From NCBI GenBank assembly GCA_965222725.1, contig OZ244969.1, positions 3,100,001 to 3,164,000 on the forward strand: a DNA stretch of 64,000 bases. The letters are read 5' to 3'. The notes beneath the pieces are model-generated. The model saw only the letters and a program-made list of their open reading frames with translations. It was not told the DNA's origin and ran no database searches. Made by a program: the position numbers and the translations under genes. Positions 9,810 to 17,797 of the stretch are shown here, one piece after another. This DNA is from GCA-2748575 sp965222725. Lineage in GTDB: Bacteria; Pseudomonadota; Gammaproteobacteria; Pseudomonadales; Ketobacteraceae. Position 1 is the stretch's first letter. Each line of letters starts with the position of its first letter.

Positions 9810-12074
9810 ATGGAAAACGTAAAAACTATTTTATGGACGGTTCTTCAGGGGATCGCCGCTATTGCCTGCGGGTTTTTCGCTTTTAAACTCACCGCCATTG
9901 GCCTGGACGATTTAAAGCACCTGCGCCAGCTGGAGCGCATTCCCGAAGTTGCCATCGTGGGTGCCATCGATGGCGAAGCCATTGTGTCCGGCACCATGTC
10001 CACTTCAGTCAAACTGCTATCAGCGCCTAAAACCTCTACCCCCAGTATTTATTACCGTTACCGGGTAGAAAAACGCTGCCGCGACAGCGACGGCAATGAA
10101 TCCTGGTGCACCCAGTCCGACAAGGATCGCTGGGTAAACTTCACCCTTACCGACAGCACCGGTGATCTGCAGGTGCGCCCCTCCCAACGGGTGGACTGGA
10201 ATGCCCCTGAGCGTTATCAGAACCGGGTGGGTGATTACCGTTACACCGAATGGCGGCTGGAAAGCGGTGACCGGGTGAACATGATTGGCCTGATCAAAAA
10301 CGGCAACATGACCTTTGATGACGAAGGGCAGTACCTGCCGGTGATCACCGTTAACTCCGTGCAGGAAGAACGCGGAGACGTAGGCCATGCCGGGCTGCTG
10401 TTTTTATGGGGCGGCGTATCGCTGGGGCTGGCGGCCATCTATTGTGCGATGCTGGTATTCCGTATTCACCGGGTGTTGATACTGGTGTCGGCGTTAACCA
10501 CGGGTATGCTGATCTTTCTTTCCACTGATGGCTTTACCATGATTCGTACGGATCTGGTGGCTGCCCAGCAATGGTTGCAAACCCGGTCCGAACATTCCGA
10601 AGCAGCGGTGCAGGCAGTGTATGAACAAGCAGGCTCACCCTGGCAGGGCTGGTCCCAGTTGCAAAACCCTGAACAGGCCAGTGCCGCACTGACCAATCAG
10701 CAATGGCTGCGGGTGTGGGCCATTTATGAAAGCCTGTTACTCAGTCAGCAAAGTGTTCAGGAACAGGCAACCCGGGTTTTTGGCCGACTGGCATTGCTCG
10801 GAAGCGGTAAAGCGCTGACACCGGTTCCGGTGTTTGACTGGGCAAAGGGCAAACTCAGCGAAGAAAAAGACCGCATCAAAAGCAGCATTCAGGGCATCGC
10901 CTCCTGGATTGAATTGCTGGTGTCCGGATTGCTGACGCTGGGACTCGGCTGGTGGGCGGTAAAATCCGTGCGTTGGAAACGCATGATGGAAAACCTGCCC
11001 ACATCCAGAATCAAAGGCGTTATGCCGGGCCTGACGGAAATCAAAGGGCTGATAGAACTGCAACCCGGTACCAGTGCGCTGGTATCTCCGCTAAAAAACC
11101 TGCCCTGTGTTTACTACCACTATGTGGTCAAGGAAAAACGCGGCAGCGGCAAAAAATCCCGCTGGGTCACCATTACCGACGATAAAAGCTCCCTGGATTT
11201 TTTCTGTGAAGACGACACCGGCAAGCTGCTGGTGGATCTGGACGAAGCCGAGGTTATCTGCAAGCGCCGCTTTTCCGAGCGCAGTGGCCGGCGGCGCTAT
11301 TCTGAATCCATTATTGGCACCGGCGATTCCCTTTACGCCATCGGCACCTGTGATCTGGTGGGGGAAGTGGGCGACCGGCTGCATTTAACCAAAGGGGATG
11401 AGCGTGATCCCTTTATAGTCAGCAGTTTCAGCGAAGCCGAGGTCATGCTGAAACGGGCACGCCTCGGAATGGGGCTGCTTACCGCAGGCTTTTCTGCATA
11501 TATGTTGCTTATGCTGATTGCCTTCGGAAAATCCGGCGGTTTTGCGTTTTCTGACATTGTCATTGCCGGGTTAACCGCCCCCGTGTTTGGTGTGCTGCTG
11601 ATTCTGGTGCTGCACTACAATGACCTGATTTTTCTGCGCCAGCGGGTGCAACGCAACTGGGCTAACGTGGATGTACTGCTACAGAAACGGTTTGATTTGT
11701 TCAGCAATCTAAAATCCGTGGTGGATACCTCCATGGCCTATGAAAAAGAAGTGCTGACACTGGTGAGCGAAGCCCGGGCACTGAAACGGCCCGCCGAAGG
11801 TGATACCGATGAGCTCCGGCATACACTGCAACAGCAGGATCAGCTAGGCAGGCGACTGCTGGCCCTGAAAGAGGCCTATCCCCAGCTCAATTCCAATAAT
11901 AATATCAATCGCTATATGGAGCTGATGACCGAAATGGAAACCGATATCGCCCTGATCCGGGGTGGTTATAACGATGCAGTGGAAACCTACAACGCCCGGA
12001 TTCAGAGTTTTCCCGACCTGATTCTGGCCCGGATGTTTGGTTTCAGTGCCGTCGAATTCGGCCAGTGGGAGTAA
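9810..12074 (+). CDS. LemA-domain membrane protein with duplicated GIDE-like regions
   Basis: A 754-residue membrane protein. It has an N-terminal TM, a soluble region (about 40-190) resembling the GIDE/MULAN-type domain, TM helices around 195-240, a long linker, another TM near 360-380, a second GIDE-like region (about 395-545, with a YYHYVVKEKRGSGKKSRW-type start), two TM helices, and a C-terminal LemA helical domain (about 600-754; RVQRNWANVDVLLQKRFDL is diagnostic). The repeated region appears as YYRYRVEKRC in the first copy and YYHYVVKEKR in the second. LemA proteins are of unclear function, often linked to envelope stress. It starts at ATG 9810 and appears monocistronic. Confidence 0.75.
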   Translation: MENVKTILWTVLQGIAAIACGFFAFKLTAIGLDDLKHLRQLERIPEVAIVGAIDGEAIVSGTMSTSVKLLSAPKTSTPSIYYRYRVEKRCRDSDGNESWCTQSDKDRWVNFTLTDSTGDLQVRPSQRVDWNAPERYQNRVGDYRYTEWRLESGDRVNMIGLIKNGNMTFDDEGQYLPVITVNSVQEERGDVGHAGLLFLWGGVSLGLAAIYCAMLVFRIHRVLILVSALTTGMLIFLSTDGFTMIRTDLVAAQQWLQTRSEHSEAAVQAVYEQAGSPWQGWSQLQNPEQASAALTNQQWLRVWAIYESLLLSQQSVQEQATRVFGRLALLGSGKALTPVPVFDWAKGKLSEEKDRIKSSIQGIASWIELLVSGLLTLGLGWWAVKSVRWKRMMENLPTSRIKGVMPGLTEIKGLIELQPGTSALVSPLKNLPCVYYHYVVKEKRGSGKKSRWVTITDDKSSLDFFCEDDTGKLLVDLDEAEVICKRRFSERSGRRRYSESIIGTGDSLYAIGTCDLVGEVGDRLHLTKGDERDPFIVSSFSEAEVMLKRARLGMGLLTAGFSAYMLLMLIAFGKSGGFAFSDIVIAGLTAPVFGVLLILVLHYNDLIFLRQRVQRNWANVDVLLQKRFDLFSNLKSVVDTSMAYEKEVLTLVSEARALKRPAEGDTDELRHTLQQQDQLGRRLLALKEAYPQLNSNNNINRYMELMTEMETDIALIRGGYNDAVETYNARIQSFPDLILARMFGFSAVEFGQWE

Positions 12075-12195
12075 AGCCCTATTGGGTTGTTGAAACAGCT
12101 TGCGAATTGTTTGCACATTTCATCCCGAATTCGTCCTTGATTCCTGAGTAATCTGAACCCTGTCGAAACACTTAATGTTTGCAGGAGTAAAGAAG

Positions 12196-12570
12196 ATGAA
12201 AACGAAATTAATGGCCTTTATCAGCGTGTTGTTGCTCACTGTATCTGCCCTGGCAATTGCCATGCCCCCGCGGCATGCCCCCGACTTCACTCGCCTGGCC
12301 GCGGAGCTGAAGGTAACCGAAGCACAAAAAGACCAGTTTCTGGCCATAATGCAGGAACAGCATGAGGAGCGAAAAACCCTGCACGATCAGGGTCGCGACG
12401 CCGTAAAGGAGCAAATGGACATTCTGGATCAGGCTCTGCTCACCAAACTGGAAGCCGTACTGACCCCAGAACAACTGGAAGAATTTTCCCGCCGAATGGA
12501 AAAGCGCAAACAGGAAATGAAAATGCATCGCGCACTCAGGGCTCACAAAGGCGATTGCTGCCCCAGCTGA
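12196..12570 (+). CDS. Spy/CpxP-like periplasmic protein
   Basis: A 124-residue protein with a cleavable signal peptide (MKTKLMAFISVLLLTVSALA) followed by a Pro-rich start and an all-helical Met/Gln/Glu-rich body. It contains LTPEQLEEFSRRMEKRKQEM, which resembles the LTxxQ motif of Spy/CpxP envelope chaperones and LTXXQ metal-resistance proteins. ATG 12196 is preferred over the upstream 12175 start because AGGAG (12183-12187) sits 8 nt before it and the signal peptide then begins correctly. The C-terminus ends in GDCCPS, a possible metal-binding pair. A BaeSR system, which controls spy in E. coli, lies 3 kb away; the regulatory link is inference. Confidence 0.7.
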   Translation: MKTKLMAFISVLLLTVSALAIAMPPRHAPDFTRLAAELKVTEAQKDQFLAIMQEQHEERKTLHDQGRDAVKEQMDILDQALLTKLEAVLTPEQLEEFSRRMEKRKQEMKMHRALRAHKGDCCPS

Positions 12571-12582
12571 TCCGTTAGCCCA

Positions 12583-12625
12583 GACTGGAGCACCCTGCAA
12601 AAAGGGTGCTACCATGCCTCCAGTC
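12583..12625. terminator. Nested hairpin after the Spy-like gene
   Basis: Two concentric perfect stems are visible: GACTGGAG 12583-12590 with CTCCAGTC 12618-12625, and inside it GCACCCT with AGGGTGC (12590-12596 and 12603-12609). There is no T-tract, so it could be a Rho-independent-like stop, an mRNA 3' stabiliser, or a 5' structure for the SDR gene that starts 21 bp later. Confidence 0.5.
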
Positions 12626-12645
12626 GATTAGCATTGGGGGAAGTC

Positions 12646-13527
12646 ATGAGTACGGAATCAAGTGAATCCAGCGAAACCAGTGAATTGGGTGAATCAAAAG
12701 TAGCGCTGATCACCGGCGCCAATTCCGGCATAGGGCTGGAAACTGCACGGGAACTGGTGGCCAAAGGCTACCATGTGTTTATGGCCTGCCGCTCAGAATC
12801 CCGAACCCTGCCGGCAATCAAAGACATAGAGCAATCCACAGGAATTCAGGGCAAGGCAGAATTTATACCCCTGGACCTGGCAGATCTGGAATCTGTCCGC
12901 GCCTGTGCAGAACTGTTCTTGAGCCGTGATTTACCCCTGCCGTTGCTGATATGCAATGCGGGCCTGGCGGGTCAAAAGGGCACAACGGCATCCGGCTTTG
13001 AAACCACCTTCGGTACCTGTCATGTAGGGCATTTCCTCCTGACCCGGCTGCTGCTGGAACGCATCAAATCATCCGCGCCGGCCCGTATTGTGGTGGTTGC
13101 CAGCATGGCTCACCGCAACGCCAAAGAAATCGATTTCGATGCCCTGCGCCAACCCACCAAAACCGTTACCGGCTTTCCTGAATACGCAGTTGCCAAGCTC
13201 TCTAATATTTTGTTTGCCAAAGAACTGGCGAAGAAGCTGGAAGGCACCGGTGTAACCACCTATTCACTGCACCCCGGTGTGGTAGCCACTAACGTCTGGC
13301 GCAAAGTCCCCTGGCCGTTGGACAAGCTTATTAAATTATTCATGACCAGCTCGGAAGAGGGCACTGCAACTACGTTATATTGTGCAACCGATCCTGCCTT
13401 GGCGAATGAAAGCGGATTCTATTACGACGAATGTAAAAAGGATGATCCGTCTGCCCTGGCTAAGGATGACAAACTGGCGGAACGACTCTGGAATGAGAGC
13501 GTAGAGTGGGTGAAGGAATACATTTGA
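12646..13527 (+). CDS. Short-chain dehydrogenase/reductase, retinol dehydrogenase-like
   Basis: A classical SDR of about 293 residues. It has the TGANSGIGLETARELVAKG Rossmann cofactor loop, the CNAG motif, a Ser in VVVASMAH, and YAVAKLSNILFAKEL giving catalytic Tyr and Lys. HPGVVATNVWRKVPW is typical of the RDH11-14/WWOX-like group, which reduces lipophilic aldehydes or ketones with NADP(H). The substrate cannot be inferred. The N-terminus is Ser/Glu-rich. ATG 12646 is favoured over TTG 12634 because GGGGGAAG lies just upstream at the right distance. Confidence 0.85.
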   Translation: MSTESSESSETSELGESKVALITGANSGIGLETARELVAKGYHVFMACRSESRTLPAIKDIEQSTGIQGKAEFIPLDLADLESVRACAELFLSRDLPLPLLICNAGLAGQKGTTASGFETTFGTCHVGHFLLTRLLLERIKSSAPARIVVVASMAHRNAKEIDFDALRQPTKTVTGFPEYAVAKLSNILFAKELAKKLEGTGVTTYSLHPGVVATNVWRKVPWPLDKLIKLFMTSSEEGTATTLYCATDPALANESGFYYDECKKDDPSALAKDDKLAERLWNESVEWVKEYI

Positions 13528-13610
13528 AGGTGCAGGCACTAAAGATCAGGTATCAGGAATCGATCATACAAATCAATCACACAAACCAATTATACAAACC
13601 AGGATAGAAA

Positions 13611-13687
13611 TGGCGGGCCTGGCAGGACTCGAACCTGCAACTCTCAGCTTCGAAGGCTGATGCTCTATCCAGTTGAACTACAGACCC
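13611..13687 (-). tRNA. tRNA-Arg (anticodon TCG), with encoded CCA
   Basis: A 77-nt cloverleaf on the minus strand. The acceptor stem GGGTCTG/CAGGCCC pairs with one G-U. The T arm is GCAGG/CCTGC with loop TTCGAGT. The anticodon stem TCAGC/GCTGA has loop CTTCGAA, giving anticodon TCG (Arg, CGA codons). The discriminator is G, and CCA is genomically encoded at 13611-13613. Confidence 0.93.
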
Positions 13688-13691
13688 GTTA

Positions 13692-13705
13692 AGCGCGCTA
13701 TTCTA
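13692..13705 (-). promoter_or_regulatory. Putative tRNA promoter: -10 box and GC-rich discriminator
   Basis: Reading the minus strand toward the tRNA, TAGAAT (13705-13700) is followed by a GCGCGC discriminator (13698-13692) immediately before the tRNA 5' end. GC-rich discriminators are typical of stringently controlled stable-RNA promoters. The -35 region is weak by eye. Confidence 0.4.
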
Positions 13706-13761
13706 ACGGTTTTTGGTTTCGATTTCGAGTGTTGCCTTGTGATCGAAAGCGATTGAAAGCA

Positions 13762-14664
13762 TCAGACACAATCTTTCAGGCAATGCTCAATCGTGGTGTA
13801 TTTGAATTTAAAGCCATCCTGCAGTGCTTTATCCGGTGTGGCGTTCTGTCCACCAAGCAATAATAACGAGGCTTCACCCAATGCGATCTTAAGGGCTATG
13901 CCGGGCATGGGGATGACTGTGGGTTTGCCCAGGGCTTTGCCCAGAGCCTCGGTAAATTCCTTGTTGGTTACCGGTGTGGGTGCGGTGGCGTTGTAGGGGC
14001 CGCTGCAGCGGGAGTCTTCCAGCAAAAACACAATCAAACGGCACAGGTCGGAGCGATGTATCCAGGGGAACCATTGTTTGCCGTTGCCGATTTTGCCTCC
14101 CAGTCCGAATTTGAACGGGGGCAGCATTTTTTCCAGGGCGCCACCCTGTTTGTCCAGCACTACCCCGATTCGCACAATCGCCAGGCGGCAACCAATGGCT
14201 TTAATGCGGTTGGCGGCGGTTTCCCATTGTTTGCACAGGGTGGCTGCAAAATCTTTCCCCGGGGATGAGTTTGCCGGGCAGGGTTCGTCGCCGTTATCCC
14301 CGTAGTAGCCCACTGCAGAGCCATTCACAAAGGTTTTGGGCTTGTGTTTGCTGTCCACCAGGGCGGCTACCAGCTTTTCTGTCAGTTCCACGCGGCTGTT
14401 AAGGAGTTCTTTTTTTCGGGATTCGCTCCAGCGTTTATCAAGAATACCTTCACCGGCCAGGTTGATCACTGCATCAATAGCGGGCAGGCTGCTGATCTCG
14501 CTGAAATCCTTGATGGTACGCACTTTGTCACCGAACAGCTTGCGGGCATTTTCCGGGTTACGGGTCAGTACAGTCAGGTCATAGCCCTTTTTGATCAGTA
14601 GAGGGCTCAGCTTTTTGCCGATAAAGCCGGTTCCACCGGTGATAAGCAAATGTTTATTTGACAT
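13762..14664 (-). CDS. TIGR01777 family NAD-dependent epimerase-like protein (YfcH/SDR39U1)
   Basis: A 300-residue atypical SDR. The N-terminal ITGGTGFIGKKLSPLLIKKG loop binds the dinucleotide. AVINLAGEGILDKRW, FVNGSAVGYYGDNGDEPC and WFPWIHRSDLCRLIVFLLED are signature segments of the YfcH family. The C-terminal DUF1731-like tail (PTVIPMPGIALKIALGEASLLLLGGQ) is present and full length. Function is not established for the family. It is divergent from the lipoprotein gene at 14744. Confidence 0.88.
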   Translation of the reverse strand: MSNKHLLITGGTGFIGKKLSPLLIKKGYDLTVLTRNPENARKLFGDKVRTIKDFSEISSLPAIDAVINLAGEGILDKRWSESRKKELLNSRVELTEKLVAALVDSKHKPKTFVNGSAVGYYGDNGDEPCPANSSPGKDFAATLCKQWETAANRIKAIGCRLAIVRIGVVLDKQGGALEKMLPPFKFGLGGKIGNGKQWFPWIHRSDLCRLIVFLLEDSRCSGPYNATAPTPVTNKEFTEALGKALGKPTVIPMPGIALKIALGEASLLLLGGQNATPDKALQDGFKFKYTTIEHCLKDCV

Positions 14665-14743
14665 TGAATAGCCGCCGTGGATGATTGCTTGTTGTTATTA
14701 TCCGATTCTCACCTGTCCACATTATTAGCCGAACCTTTTGGTG

Positions 14744-15433
14744 ATGTATATAGCTGCAATAAAAACGTCCATCAGGCTGTGTTTAGGCCTGTGTCTCATC
14801 TTATCCACGGGTTGCACCTATTTGCAATCCTTGCAGGCCCAGGATCTCTGGCAGTCCCGCGGTAAGCCCCTGTCCACTATTGAAAAGCCGCTGGTGGGTG
14901 TGCTGGTTAGCGACCCCAAACTGCGCCGCAAGGCCGAGGCAGACTGGGTGCTGGACCTGCGCCAGCGGGACATTGCGGCGGCACCGGCCTATGCACCACT
15001 GGCGGAATTGTCCGCTATCAATCCCGCCAGCCTGCAACGGCTCCACGAAAAACACGCTATGGACAGCCTGTTAACGGCCAGCCTGTCGCTGGATCGGGCG
15101 GCGGCGGAAACCCGGCACAACACGCTGGCAGAGCATCTGGATTACCGCCTTAATCTGGCTTTTGATGCATTCGTGTCTCAGGTGGAGCTGGCGGCTGTGA
15201 GTGTGTCGGCCTATTCACTGGTTACCAATGAGTTATTGTGGCAGGCGGTTTACTATGTGCCGGTCAAGGAAGGGCAGATTGACTGGTCGCTGGTGGCCCG
15301 TTCCGCCAATCAGGATATGGCCGCTGCGGGCTTGCAGAAGCCACCGGAACCAGAGGTGGAAGAAGCGCCAGCTAAAAGCAGCGGGCAACCAGCGGAAAAG
15401 CCGGCCAGGCAGACAGGTGCGCCGCACAAATAA
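14744..15433 (+). CDS. Lipoprotein of unknown function
   Basis: About 229 residues with a lipobox (LILSTGC, Cys near residue 24). The mature protein is mixed alpha/beta, with segments EKPLVGVLVSDPKLRRKAEADWVLDL and YSLVTNELLWQAVYYVP, and ends in a Pro/Glu/Lys-rich disordered tail. TTG 14738 and GTG 14741 are alternative starts; ATG 14744 is simplest. I do not recognise the family. The VSVSAYSLVTNELLWQ segment resembles outer-membrane lipoproteins that scavenge tagged cargo, but this is only an impression. It is convergent with baeR. Confidence 0.6.
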   Translation: MYIAAIKTSIRLCLGLCLILSTGCTYLQSLQAQDLWQSRGKPLSTIEKPLVGVLVSDPKLRRKAEADWVLDLRQRDIAAAPAYAPLAELSAINPASLQRLHEKHAMDSLLTASLSLDRAAAETRHNTLAEHLDYRLNLAFDAFVSQVELAAVSVSAYSLVTNELLWQAVYYVPVKEGQIDWSLVARSANQDMAAAGLQKPPEPEVEEAPAKSSGQPAEKPARQTGAPHK

Positions 15434-15434
15434 T

Positions 15435-15450
15435 CCGGCGCATTAGCCGG
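15435..15450. terminator. Short hairpin between convergent genes
   Basis: CCGGC (15435-15439) and GCCGG (15446-15450) flank a 6-nt loop exactly between the lipoprotein stop and the baeR stop. No T-tract is present; possible weak bidirectional terminator. Confidence 0.3.
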
Positions 15451-15455
15451 GGGCG

Positions 15456-16151
15456 TTAATCGTCCTCGCCCCGGTGTTCGAATTTGTATCCCACGCCGTA
15501 AACGGAATGAATGTATTCCTTGCCGCCGGCAGCAGTTTTGATTTTTCGGCGCAGTTTTTTGATATGGCTGTCGATCGTGCGGTCGCTGACAATACGGTGA
15601 TCTTTGTACGCAATATCCATTAGCTGATCCCGGGAATATATGCGTCCCGGCTCTTCCACCATGCTGGCCAGCATCTGAAATTCAATGGCGGTCAGATCAG
15701 TTTCATTGCCGTCAATCCAGGCTTTGTATTTGTCCCGGTCAATGCGTACCGGTGTTGTGTTCTGATTTTCTTCAGGCGTGCTTTTAAGCGAACGGCGCAG
15801 CACGGCTTTTGCCCGGGCCACAACCTCTCTGGGGCTGTAGGGTTTGCAGATATAGTCATCGGCGCCCAGTTCCAGTCCCAGTAACCGATCGATTTCCTCT
15901 ACCCGGGCGGTACACATAATAATGGGTACGTCGGATTGCGCCCGCAGTTCCTTGCACAGGCTGATGCCGTCTTTATTCGGCAGCATAATATCCAGCAGAA
16001 TCAGGTCGCAGTGGTTAGTGCTGAACCATGGCAACACCTCAGCGCCATCATGCAGGGCAACGGCGTTGAAGCCATCCTGTATTAAATAATCGCTTAACAG
16101 GCTGGCCAGCTTTTCTTCGTCTTCCACTATCAGTATGGTGGCGGCAGGCAT
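15456..16151 (-). CDS. baeR: OmpR-family response regulator, BaeR-like
   Basis: 231 residues: a receiver domain with LDIMLP phospho-Asp (about residue 53), a conserved TARVEEIDRLLGLELGADDYICKPYSPREVVARAKAVLRR stretch that closely follows E. coli BaeR, and a winged-helix DNA-binding domain (IDSHIKKLRRKI, YGVGYKF). Its start codon overlaps the stop of the kinase gene (TGATG), indicating translational coupling. In E. coli BaeSR responds to envelope damage and drives spy and efflux genes. Confidence 0.88.
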   Translation of the reverse strand: MPAATILIVEDEEKLASLLSDYLIQDGFNAVALHDGAEVLPWFSTNHCDLILLDIMLPNKDGISLCKELRAQSDVPIIMCTARVEEIDRLLGLELGADDYICKPYSPREVVARAKAVLRRSLKSTPEENQNTTPVRIDRDKYKAWIDGNETDLTAIEFQMLASMVEEPGRIYSRDQLMDIAYKDHRIVSDRTIDSHIKKLRRKIKTAAGGKEYIHSVYGVGYKFEHRGEDD

Positions 16152-17635
16152 CAGTCATCCAATGGCAGTTCAATCATGACTTTCAGCCCACCGGCAGGGG
16201 CGTGGCTGAGCTGAATCTTTCCATTATGGCCGGCAACGATTTTTTTACAAATGGCCAGACCCAGGCCGGAGCCACCGGTTTTACGGTTGCGGGAACTTTC
16301 CACACGGAACAGGGGATCAAACAGTTTTTCCAGATCGGCCGCGGTGACGCCCGGTGAGCTGTCTTCAATGGTGAGCAGGGCGTTGTGGTTTTTTCTTTGC
16401 AGGCTCAGTAAAACACTGCCGCCGCTATCCGTGTATTTCAGGCTGTTGGATAACAGATTATTGATCAGCTGGCTCAGCCGGGTTTCGTCCCCGTTCACCC
16501 AAAGTTCGCGGCCTGGTAACTGGCACTGCAGTTGAATCTGTCGCTCGCCGGCCTGCTGCTGATACTTTTCCACCTGATGGGCCACCAGTTCTGTGAAATC
16601 AAGATCACTGAACTGATAGCGCAGGGCGCCTATATCCGCATTGGCCAGTTCATAAAGATCTTCCACGATCCGTTGCAGGCGCAAAATCTCCTGGTGGGTA
16701 GAGCTGATGGTGTCGGTGGTGGCGGGGCGCACGCCTTCCAGCATGGCTTCCAGTTCGCCCCGACAAATAGTGAGAGGGGTACGCAGTTCATGGGAAATAT
16801 CCGCAATCCAGTGTTTGCGGGCATTCTCATTGGCCGCCAGCGTGCGGGCCAGACGATTAAAATCCTGAGTCAGCTGACCCAGCTCGTCACGGCTGTGGTG
16901 GTGAATTTCATAAACATAGTTGCCGGAAGTAAGCTGGCTGGTGCCTTTGGCCAGTTGCTTTATGGGCAGGGTCAGCACTATCGCCAGGGGGTAGGCGATG
17001 CAGGCTGACAGCAACAGCAGAATTCCGCTGATCAACAGAAACGCGGTTTGTTGTTCCCGCACAAAACCCACATCGTAGGCGTTACTCAGATTATCCCGTG
17101 GCGGAATGGTCAGCCAGCCCACCACCTGATCATTGGCGGTAATCTCGATTCGGGGTGTGTTCTGCTGGTAATCCGGGGGGCCGAACAGCACCTGTTCGCC
17201 CGCATCCAGCAGAATGATTCTGGGCCGTGGCGGCGCAGGCCTGCGATCCGGTGGCGGCAGGTGGCCGTAAGCATCCGGTCGGGGTGGTCGGGTGCCGGAG
17301 CCTTGCCCCCTTGTGGATGCTGATGGGCGCGGCGGCGGCCGGTGTTGGCCCGGAGGCCTGCGGCCATTATCCGGTTCAAGCTCCCCGTCAGATTCATGGC
17401 TCTGCAGCAATTCCCGCCATAACCGGTGATTACGGCGAATAAAATCCCAGCTGCCTTCCCGGGCATACAGCTTGCCCAGGGAATCCGCCAATGCACCCTG
17501 GGCACTCAGGTCCCGTTCATTGATGTAGTCCAGCATGCCTTTATCAAAGCTCCACTGCATGAGCCCGTACATGCTGGTCACCAGAATCAGGCTGCCCGCC
17601 AGAAAAGCAAAAAATAATTTGGTTTGTATATTCAC
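16151..17635 (-). CDS. baeS: BaeS-like envelope-stress sensor histidine kinase
   Basis: 494 residues from a GTG start: TM1 near 7-27, a periplasmic sensor, TM2 near 198-222, HAMP, HisKA with ISHELRTPLT, HATPase with NNLLSNSLKYT and GGSGLGLAICKKI. The periplasmic loop contains a long Pro/Arg-rich low-complexity insertion (about residues 88-140) not expected in canonical BaeS. It is upstream of and overlapping baeR, so both form one operon transcribed leftward. Cognate signal unknown. Confidence 0.85.
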   Translation of the reverse strand: MNIQTKLFFAFLAGSLILVTSMYGLMQWSFDKGMLDYINERDLSAQGALADSLGKLYAREGSWDFIRRNHRLWRELLQSHESDGELEPDNGRRPPGQHRPPPRPSASTRGQGSGTRPPRPDAYGHLPPPDRRPAPPRPRIILLDAGEQVLFGPPDYQQNTPRIEITANDQVVGWLTIPPRDNLSNAYDVGFVREQQTAFLLISGILLLLSACIAYPLAIVLTLPIKQLAKGTSQLTSGNYVYEIHHHSRDELGQLTQDFNRLARTLAANENARKHWIADISHELRTPLTICRGELEAMLEGVRPATTDTISSTHQEILRLQRIVEDLYELANADIGALRYQFSDLDFTELVAHQVEKYQQQAGERQIQLQCQLPGRELWVNGDETRLSQLINNLLSNSLKYTDSGGSVLLSLQRKNHNALLTIEDSSPGVTAADLEKLFDPLFRVESSRNRKTGGSGLGLAICKKIVAGHNGKIQLSHAPAGGLKVMIELPLDD

Positions 17636-17797
17636 GGATTATCCGAACTTCATGGGTCTGAATAGCACTATATGCAAACGGGTTCACAAAATCTGCCGTA
17701 TCTCCGGCTTTCCTTTTTGTTTGCACATTTGCTGCGCGGTACCTGCACATTTCAATTTTAGTCTGAAACCTCAACAAAATGCGTGGGGATGCAGGCC

